Part shown: positions 56,666 through 64,000 of the stretch, one piece after another
How the letters are laid out: every line of letters starts with the position of its first letter
Numbering within the stretch: position 1 is the stretch's first letter
NCBI GenBank assembly: GCA_016630905.1
Contig: WBMQ01000002.1
Coordinates: 2,108,001 to 2,172,000 of the forward strand
DNA: 64,000 nt
Direction: 5' to 3'
Source of the DNA: Capillidium heterosporum
Lineage: Eukaryota; Entomophthoromycota; Entomophthoromycetes; Entomophthorales; Capillidiaceae
Position numbers and translations under genes: made by a program
The notes under the pieces: generated by a model
What the model was told of the DNA's origin: nothing
Databases searched by the model: none
Seen by the model: the letters and a program-made list of their open reading frames with translations, nothing else

Positions 56666-57439
56666 CTAAAGATATTGCTGGATAAAGGGTGCAAAGTTAG
56701 AGACCCGTGCATAAACTGAAGGGAATTCCTCCTGGCCACATCGGTTTCCAAAAGAAGCTACACCAACTAAAATAGCTTTACTATCCCTGTAAGCAATAAG
56801 GGGACCTCCAGCATCACCTTGGCAAATATCCTTGCTACCTACACCAGCAGCACAAACCTGCAGGGTAGGAACAACAGGTAAACCGCGGAAATTCCAAACC
56901 TTTTTGCAGGCGTTGATGGGGACAATGGGGGTGGTGAATTCACGCAGCACTTGAGATTGATTGCCATCAAGTTCGGTCTGACCCCACCCAGCGGCAGTTA
57001 CCTGGAGGCCAACCGAGTTGCCAAAGGTACCATCATCTAAAGTGATCAACTCAATAGCAATGTTGGCGTTGGTGGCCAACTTCCAAACTGAAATATCGTT
57101 CTGATAGGTTCTAGGAATGAACTCGGGGTGATTGTGGATGGAGGCAATTTTAATGGACTGGCCCTGCTCCAAATCGGAAGGCTTACTCAAATTATGACGG
57201 TGGACACTGATAGTATAAGAGGAAGGTGGTAGCTGGGAGCATTTGGCGGCGGTAATTACAGTGTTTGGGTTGAGGAGAGTACCACCGCAAAAGTGAGTAC
57301 CTTCGGTCTGGATGGAGACCATAAACGGGTACTTGAATTGGGGGTTGACTTCAGTCCCGCTATGGATCCTTCGTTCGAGGTGATGGGCACTGGTGGAGGA
57401 AGCTAAAGCAACTAAGGCTATTAGGTATTTGGTAAACAT
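56666..57439 (-). CDS. Trypsin-like pseudoprotease T6 (His to Lys, Ser to Ala)
   Basis: Single exon, 257 residues, exactly the family length. Signal peptide about 1-18. The mature end is Arg24-Ile25-His-Ser-Gly instead of IVGG. The first catalytic position reads TAAKC (Lys66 for His) and the nucleophile position GDAGGP (Ala210 for Ser). Asp115 (NDISVWKL), the pocket Asp204 and all six Cys remain. The frame is fully open, with no stop, indel or length change, so the protein is probably made and folded but cannot use the trypsin mechanism. A TATA-like box (CGTATATATAGCGG in gene orientation) lies about 50 bp upstream. The chosen ATG gives MFTKYLIALVAL as in the paralogues. Non-catalytic S1 homologues elsewhere act as inhibitors, cofactors or binding proteins. 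Confidence 0.92.
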   Translation of the reverse strand: MFTKYLIALVALASSTSAHHLERRIHSGTEVNPQFKYPFMVSIQTEGTHFCGGTLLNPNTVITAAKCSQLPPSSYTISVHRHNLSKPSDLEQGQSIKIASIHNHPEFIPRTYQNDISVWKLATNANIAIELITLDDGTFGNSVGLQVTAAGWGQTELDGNQSQVLREFTTPIVPINACKKVWNFRGLPVVPTLQVCAAGVGSKDICQGDAGGPLIAYRDSKAILVGVASFGNRCGQEEFPSVYARVSNFAPFIQQYL

Positions 57440-58681
57440 CTGTTGGATTTTAGTTGGTATAGCTTCCTGTTTGTCCGCTATATATACGTCGATTTGCCAT
57501 AAGCTTTTGATTCTAAAAATAATCATGCACATCTTAATATTCTTATTTTTGGATGTATTTTTATAGCTTACAAATACCTAAATATTTATATTTAACAATA
57601 TTTTACAAGAAAATGTCCTTTGGCTTTAGGTTTGATGGACTAAGTCTTGATAAGGCAATAGCTTGCACAGTTTTATCGTCATAAACTAAACGGGTATATA
57701 TGATTAAATATTATTCAATTTGCACACAGACAATCGAAACCTATATAGAAATAGTTTTTATGTGTTGTGAGGTTCTTACATCCACCTTGGACTCTGGCTT
57801 TTCTTATATGTGTCCACGCCACCAATCCTTTACTATGATTTTACTTTGATGTCTCAAGGTCTTTTTGATTGATAGGAATAGGTACATTTATAAAGCATAT
57901 CCTAAAGTTCGAGGGCATTATCGAAGCTTACATAAATAAAAATAGTATAATAAAACACAACTATCTTGTGCTGGCTGCTGCTACTTTATATATACTTAAT
58001 TTCAGCTAAGATCAGCTTTACTATTGATCCATGATATCTAATCCTGTGAGTGTGGTATAAAAATCTTTAGAGAACTCATTAAAACATTCTAACGACTTGA
58101 AATTTATTGCTCAGATCTGAGTATGAGTAAAAATTCAAACCTCTTTCCTCCATATCGAAATATTTGGCATTTCTTAAAAGTTAGTCTTTTGATCAATAAT
58201 AGTATATTTACTAGAGCTAGTTTTGGAGCAAAATAAATAGATACATGTGTTATTATCTCTCCTTTAACAACTTCAACTGTAGTATTTTCAACAGCGATCC
58301 AATCCAAAAAATGTTACATTGAAGAAATAAGCCAATATCTTACTTGAATACTATAACTTTAGTTTCGATCAGGTCAAGGTTGATGAAGGAGATGGTCTCA
58401 GGTGCCATTCCTTCAGATCCGAGTTTCTCATGGCTTTTTAAATCTACCACAAAGCTGCATTTCAACCAATAGAAAGATGGTATACCTACAAATAAAACTT
58501 CAATTCACTACTGTGGGGTCAAGTGTAGGGCCATGAGAAACCCTGCCTTATATGGATCAATAGCTTTATTGTCATTTGCCGCTCAATTTATCTCCTACCT
58601 AAAATAGCTTTTTTAGCAAATGGTACCTTCCTTCCAAAGTTATCAACCCCCTATAAACTTTGTTCTCAAAGCCTTATCGTC
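57440..58681. other. Intergenic DNA with unassigned exon-like frames
   Basis: The first 100 bp are the T6 promoter. On the minus strand, frames at about 58355-58500 (FYWLKCSFVVDL, then SHEKLGSEGMAPE) and 58104-58307 look coding and could be joined by a short intron, but no family was recognised and no start or complete structure could be fixed. Confidence 0.3.
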
Positions 58682-58984
58682 ATGTCACTAGGTTTGATAG
58701 TGAGGCCCAACCTTTCGAAAGTTTATGGCTCCATTCTATTTGCTATAACTAGTGCATTCTTCATTATATCCCTATATAGCTTATTTTTAAGCAAATGGTT
58801 TATACCTACGAGCTCGGTAACGTATCTACTGTAACGTTTACTAACATTCAAATATCTACTTTAGATACTTTTGTCGGCCCATAGCGACTACTACTACAGT
58901 TTGCTAATACCGCTTTGCCTACCTTTAGGTCTGTTCTTTATCTTTTTCAATTGGTTGGGAATGAAGCTATTTCGACATAATTAA
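58682..58984 (+). CDS. PIGY: PIG-Y/ERI1-like subunit of GPI-GlcNAc transferase
   Basis: Two short exons, 58682-58816 and 58865-58984 (48-nt intron), 84 residues. Two membrane helices: about 15-38 (GSILFAITSAFFIISLYSLF) and about 55-76. The C-terminal part, YYYSLLIPLCLPLGLFF followed by W-L-G-M-K-L-F-R-H-N, closely follows the end of animal PIG-Y (YSLLLPI..., then W-x-G-I-K-L-F-R-H-N). PIG-Y is the small subunit of the ER complex that starts GPI-anchor synthesis by transferring GlcNAc to phosphatidylinositol. The length fits (human 71). The splice restores an open frame in phase 0. It is easy to miss because each exon is below usual size limits. Confidence 0.85.
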
Positions 58985-59326
58985 CACTTGGGGTTGGATA
59001 TGAAGAGATATTCTTTGGCACAGGTCATATGGACTGCTATGTATTCTACCCAAATTGTAAACTTTCCTATATGGGTATTTAGGATTGCTAAACTGCCTAT
59101 ATCAAATAAACCTGTCGATTCTACAATAAAATTTTATTATATGTTTTGAAATAATTAGCTAGTATGATAAATTCCATTATCTGCCTCGTATTCTACCTTA
59201 TCATTTAACTTTCCAAAATTGAGTAACGACCCTGTTTCAAAACTTTTGAAACACAAAAGCAAAAGCTATATAAGAGCGGTTTCACTACCAACCTTAACAT
59301 CTATCGTACGTAAAATAAAAAGAACT
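58985..59326. other. Intergenic region upstream of UBA4
   Basis: AT-rich, probably the UBA4 promoter; nothing else recognised. Confidence 0.4.
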
Positions 59327-61163
59327 ATGGATCCCAGCTACGAAAGTTTGCAAGAGTTAGTCCAGCAACTGCAGCTGGAAAACAAGAATTTGAAGTTAGA
59401 GGTTGGCCAACTCAAGATGAAAATCCAATTGTTGCGACCGAGCGTCCAGTTGGACAACCAAGTCAACTTCGAAGTCGACACCTCCACCTCTAAAGCTACA
59501 GTTACCCCTCATAGACGTAAAACTAGCAGTAATAACGGTAGCGATTATAACTCCGACGTTTGGGATGAGGAACCTACCAACTTGCACAAGAGCTGGTTAT
59601 CCAACCAGGAGATTAGAAGGTATGGGAGGCAGCTTATCCTACCTACCGTCGGTGTCCAAGGTAAAAATTCTACTAGTCTTTAAGCTAAAAAGTTTTTATA
59701 TTGTAGGCCAAAAAAATTTAAAGAAAGCCAAGGTGCTAATTGTTGGTGCTGGTGGTTTAGGCTCCCCCTGTGGCTTATATTTAGCGTCAGCTGGTATAGG
59801 TAAGCTCTATATTTCAACTTTTGGACTATGCTAATACTATTTTATAGGCAAGATTGGAATAGTGGATCACGACTTAGTAGATGCCTCCAACCTGCATAGG
59901 CAGATCGTACACAGCGAAGCTAAAGAAGGGCTGAACAAAGCCCAGTCAGCTAGACAGGCGTTGAAAGCCTTAAACTCGTTCTGCAAGGTGGAGATATATC
60001 CTTACTTATTGGATAGTACCAACGCCATGAATATTATTAAAGAGTACGACATAGTAGTGGATGGTACCGATAACGTAGCCACTCGGTACTTGCTGTCGGA
60101 TGCCTGTGTAATGAATGGGAAACCGTTAGTCTCCGGCTCCGCGTTGCGCCTCCACGGTCAAGTATGTTTTAAAAATCACTTTTGATACTAACTCTGCAAC
60201 GTATAGTTGACTATTTATAACTTTAAAGGAGGACCTTGCTATAGGTGTCTTTACCCGCAGCCACCTCCAGCTGAAACTGTAACAAACTGTGCTGACGGGG
60301 GTGTCCTGGGTCCAGGGTATTTTTACTTTGTCTTAATTTGAGTTTGCTTATTTTTCCTATATTCGAAAGTGGTTGGAGTTATAGGCTGCTTGCAGGCGAT
60401 GGAAGTTATCAAGATTATACTGGGGCATTACAAAGGTACCATAGAAAAACTCTACCACATTTATACCAACTAAACGATTTTAGATGAATATAAGCCAAAC
60501 CTTACCTTGTACTCAGCTGACCGTAGCCCCAACTTTACGAGCGTTAAATTACGGACTCGGAAAGCTACTTGCAGCGTATGTGGGGACAACCCCACCATTA
60601 CTCAATTAATAGACTACCAGCAGTTCTGCGGAGCCAGCCAGAGCGACGGTTCGATAAGTTACAACCTACTACCCCCTGAACGTCGGATCACTTGCCGTGG
60701 CTACCGCTGATTGGCATCAGTTACACGGCAGTATACTGCCGCACCTGACGCTGGATGTACGGGAGTCCATCCAATTTGAAATCTGCCGCTTGCCCAATTC
60801 TATAAGTAACTTATATTTAAATTACTTTTTGCTTAGATGATTTGATAGATATACCCCTTATGAGCCTGGATGACAACCTATCGGACATCAAGCAACGGCT
60901 ACAGCTACTCAGTAAGCCTAACCCTCACCCGTCAGGTAACCTACTTTAAATTGCGAATTTTCTCTGATTATGAATTGATAGGTTCGGTCTCTAGACCAGT
61001 TCTGTTCGTAGTGTGTAGGCTCGGCAACGACAGTCAAGTTGCCGTTCAGAAGTTACAAAAGTACTTTACTAACCAGGAGTTTAAGCCGGAAGCAGTTTTG
61101 GATCTAGTAGGCGGATTGTACGCCTACTCCAAGCAAGTGGACGATCAGTTTCCCATCTACTAA
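59327..61163 (+). CDS. UBA4: E1-like adenylyltransferase/sulfurtransferase UBA4 (MOCS3), two apparent frameshifts
   Basis: Eight exons: 59327-59660, 59707-59799, 59848-60161, 60207-60316, 60370-60435, 60484-60805, 60849-60935 and 60982-61163. An N-terminal coiled coil precedes the E1/ThiF domain (GAGGLGSP nucleotide loop, [24 protein letters not shown], zinc CYRC and CSVCG pairs, catalytic Cys in [11 protein letters not shown]) and a C-terminal rhodanese domain (LDVRE, QFEIC, active-site CRLGNDS). UBA4 activates Urm1 and passes sulfur to tRNA wobble-uridine thiolation. Two single-base problems remain: one extra G beside the exon-4 donor (60315-60317), and one extra T near 60691, where ITAVATADW would otherwise run on. 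Without those two bases the exons total 502 codons. All catalytic residues are intact, so sequence errors are more likely than a dead gene. Confidence 0.88.
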
Positions 61164-61987
61164 CTTGGTAGATTGTTGTCTCAATAGAAATTGTGAATTT
61201 ACATCTTTTGAGGAACTTTCAATCTGTTTTACTGTAATTTGTAAAACTTTTACTTATATTGCTGATTTCGTCGATACCCTTATACTGTTGAATTGAAATA
61301 TAACGAGGGCGTATATTGTTTGATATAATTGGATGCAGTCATCGATAAATGTTATGAAGGATAGTTTAAGTAGTTTACTTTTATAATCTTTTGTTTATTA
61401 TGGATATAGTAAATGAGTAGGCAATCTAAATATGTTATGTTATAAGGTTCATATATAGTAAACTTCCAAGTTCTCTAGTTCGAAAAGCATCAATTATCAG
61501 CATCACATTTATTTAGTTTTTAATAGAGTTTTAGAAAGTAGACTTTTTCTAGTTCCTATCAGACATATTTCACTTTAGGATATTGTATATAATTGAGTCT
61601 AAATCACTTTAATTAAAATATAAGCTAAACTAGTTAAATGAAGCTTTTATCACATTTCAGGCTTTGAAAAGTTAATATTAGTAGCCATCTATAGCTTTTG
61701 ATTTCTAAATAGGTATACCTATTTATACCGATGCTATGGTTAGCTTTAGTTATAGGCAAGTTAATTTTTCCTAGAAAATCATCGACTCTTGTAACTACAT
61801 AAGAGTAGGTATGTAAAGTACCATATTTTAGTATAAAGTTACATTAATAGCAATATAGAAAGATCTCGATAGATATAATATTCGTAGAATATGCTAGCTA
61901 CTATGATAAAGCTATTCAGTATATATATAAAGGTGAACTAATGTTTTAACAAACTAGGACTAACTCTGGCAATTTATTACAAACTTC
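61164..61987. other. Convergent intergenic region UBA4/ETF beta
   Basis: AT-rich 3' flanks; no gene recognised. Confidence 0.5.
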
Positions 61988-62887
61988 TTAAAGAACTTTC
62001 TTTTCGTTCTTAAGCTTGTCGATAAGTTCGTCAACCGATTCGACTTTGGCACCGCCCTGACGCTTAGGAGGCTCAACTACTTCCAAAGTCTGAAGTCTAG
62101 GTGCGATGTCAACACCGAGATCAGCGGGAGTCAATTTAGCCAAGGGCTTCTTTTTAGCTTTCTATAAAAACGTTAGTATATATCTATTATATAAAAGTAC
62201 CATGATGTTGGGGAGGGATGCATAACGGGGTTCGTTAAGTCTAACTACTATTAAAAATAAAGTTACAAAAGAATTTTACCTAAGGTCGGTAGTAATGACA
62301 GCTGGTAACTTAGTTTCAATAGTCTCAAGCCCACCATCGATCTCGCGCTTCACCTTCAGCGAAGCATCTTCCCCAATAGTAACTTCAGAAGCAAAAGTTG
62401 CCTAAACCAAAATCAGTTTTAAATCCAATTTTAAAAATACCTGAGGCCAGTTGAGTAAGCCAGCCAACATCTGACCCGTTTGGTTGGAGTCATCATCAAT
62501 AGCTTGCTTGCCCAAAATAATCAAGTCAATCTTCTCCTTATCAGCTACCTGCTTCAACAATTTGGCGACAGCTAAAGGTTGCAAGTTGGCACTGGACTTT
62601 TCATCAACTTCGACATGGATAGCTCTATCGGCACCCATAGCTAAGGCAGTTCGTAAAGTCTCTTGACTTTTCAAAGGACCACAACTAACGGCAACGATTT
62701 CTTCGATACGTTTTCCTAACTTTTCCTTCAATTTGACGGCTTCTTCAACAGCAATTTCGTCAAAGGGGTTCATACTCTGCTTGACACCAGCAGTTTCGAC
62801 ACCAGTCTTACTGGCGTTGACTCTGATTTTGACGGCGTAGTCGATGACGCGCTTGACTCCTACTAGGACTCTCAGGTTCTTGGACAT
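61988..62887 (-). CDS. ETFB: Electron transfer flavoprotein beta subunit
   Basis: Four exons on the minus strand: 62441-62887, 62280-62401, 62201-62240 and 61988-62161 (introns of 39 nt each), 260 residues. Characteristic motifs are [15 protein letters not shown] at the start, [42 protein letters not shown] (the family signature), [15 protein letters not shown] and KAKKKPL. Exon 3 (40 nt) encodes the [12 protein letters not shown] segment and is needed for the signature. ETF beta with ETF alpha carries electrons from mitochondrial acyl-CoA and other dehydrogenases to ETF:ubiquinone oxidoreductase. There is no long presequence, as usual for ETF beta. Confidence 0.95.
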
Positions 62888-63792
62888 GGCGATGCTTTGG
62901 AAACAAACTCTATCAGATGGTTACCTACGTAATGAAAATTTTAAACCATTGATCTTTTGGCTTTGAACCAATAGGTTTCGTTGAATGGAAAGCAGCCTTC
63001 GCTTGAAACTTGGACAATAGTAGGTGACCACGAATTTGAGAGGATTCCTTCCGTATTTTGAATCATTTGAAAGTTAGTTAGGCTCGGCTTTTCAAACTGT
63101 AGCTGCACTGTTCCATCACTAGAAAAGATCATGAACTATATTATGGACTACTCTTGGTTAAATGGCATAGCAAATGAGAAAGATTTGGAAGCTGTCCATT
63201 TCCAATAGAATAGACAAACAGAATTTGAAGTGTTAACTATTGTCAAGATACATTTTCTTTTGGCTAAAAATATTTCTATCACCACCTTTAACAACTAGAA
63301 TATATTTACTTTTAGCTCTTAACGTTTATCCAAGCTACTGCTAGTTGATGTGAATTTGAGATAAGACTGGATATAAGCTTTAGTTTTTGTCTAAAATTAT
63401 ACCAGTATCAATTTAGAATTAGTGCTAATGATCATTGAGTTTTCATCCTAATTTCCAAAGGAAAGTGTATCAAAAGACCAATTGGTTGGAAAATATCCAA
63501 AAACCTATGTATTTGAAATTGGAAATAATCATCAAGGTATTCCATTAGGTCCAGACAGGACCTAAGGAAGGATATAGCTATCCGATATATTTATTAGCAT
63601 ACCATAACTATCCGTATAAATATCCAGCCTAAATATCCCTTACTACATCCCAAATTCCCACCATAAAATTTGCCCCATCATTTTTTACTATTTTAATAGA
63701 ATACTTTGCTACCTCCAAAACTAGAAAGTCGATCCAACTAGACAGAACTCTTTTCTCACCAAAGCTACGTTTCCAACTTTACAATTATATTT
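62888..63792. other. Divergent intergenic region with an unassigned frame
   Basis: A 63-codon minus-strand frame at 62941-63132 has no known features. The region otherwise separates the promoters of ETF beta and the transporter; TATA-like strings occur near 63590-63620. Confidence 0.35.
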
Positions 63793-64000
63793 ATGCGAGC
63801 CATCAACTTCAAAGTAGTCAAGATATTAGCTTGCATTTTAAGCTGGTTCGCGCTATCCTCTTCACTTTCAATAATCAACAAATACTTGTTCGGTGCCACC
63901 TACAACAACTTCAAGTTCCCTTTGCTAGTATCTTCGATCCACACTGGGTTTCATTTCGTTTTAGCCTATATAACGATACATTATTTATTTAAAAGCTACT
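63793..64000 (+). CDS. SLC35C2/TPT-family transporter, N-terminal part
   Basis: The frame from the ATG at 63793 is open to the window edge (69 codons). The first helix, ILACILSWFALSSSLSIINK, is followed by YLFG, FKFPLLVSSIHTGFHFVLA and a third hydrophobic stretch. The order S-x-x-NK-x-LFG ... F-K-F-P-L-L-V-S-S-I-H is characteristic of the triose-phosphate/nucleotide-sugar transporter family, closest in memory to SLC35C2 and yeast YMD8 (Golgi). The rest lies outside the window. Confidence 0.75.
   Translation, partial: MRAINFKVVKILACILSWFALSSSLSIINKYLFGATYNNFKFPLLVSSIHTGFHFVLAYITIHYLFKSY

Noticed and set aside
1-64000. CRISPR array, operon structure, Shine-Dalgarno sites or bacterial origin
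   Set aside because: Split genes, mitochondrial presequences and Pol II/Pol III style signals show eukaryotic nuclear DNA; no regularly spaced direct repeats were seen.

Overview
The window is nuclear DNA of a fungus. Genes are split by many very short introns (about 38-75 nt, GT..AG, CTAAY-like branch sites), intergenic DNA is strongly AT-rich, and the conserved genes are fungal or mitochondrial housekeeping genes (AFG3-type m-AAA protease, VPS45, COA1, UBA4, ETF beta, PIG-Y). The intergenic composition and an expanded family of secreted trypsin-like proteases suggest an early-diverging, possibly insect-associated lineage such as Entomophthoromycotina (Conidiobolus-like). That placement is inference.

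Layout. 1-6.4 kb: tail of a Thr/Ala-rich protein, a dead trypsin gene, and the left arm of a 3.75-kb inverted repeat carrying a dienelactone-hydrolase-like gene and a decayed F-box/LRR gene. 6.4-17.3 kb, the loop between the arms: tRNA-Leu(CAA), a 1186-residue membrane-anchored mucin-like protein with an Msb2-like architecture, and an AFG3-like mitochondrial protease. 17.3-21.1 kb: the right arm. 21.3-34.3 kb: a trypsin array with four intact genes, one gene broken by many single-base indels, two relics, and a 1-kb insert with solo-LTR features. 34.7-48.9 kb: VPS45 (9 exons), a TMEM135-like membrane protein, two small ORFs, COA1, a membrane-anchored amidohydrolase and a seven-helix receptor. 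51.4-57.4 kb: a degraded mirror image of the 33.5-44.5 kb block, with a frameshifted amidohydrolase, two VPS45 relics, a trypsin relic and an intact trypsin homologue that has lost two catalytic residues. 58.7-64 kb: PIG-Y, UBA4, ETF beta and the start of a SLC35C2-like transporter.

The main story is the trypsin family: ten loci in three places, repeatedly carried by inverted duplications. Intact members are secreted, self-activating zymogens with Asp at the specificity site. Three promoters share a CGG-N10-CC(G/A) element at almost exactly -278, of the type bound by Zn2Cys6 regulators. One divergent member keeps the fold-defining residues and an open frame but has His to Lys and Ser to Ala at the active site. 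Coordinates, splice sites and translations were read by eye. No database search was possible.
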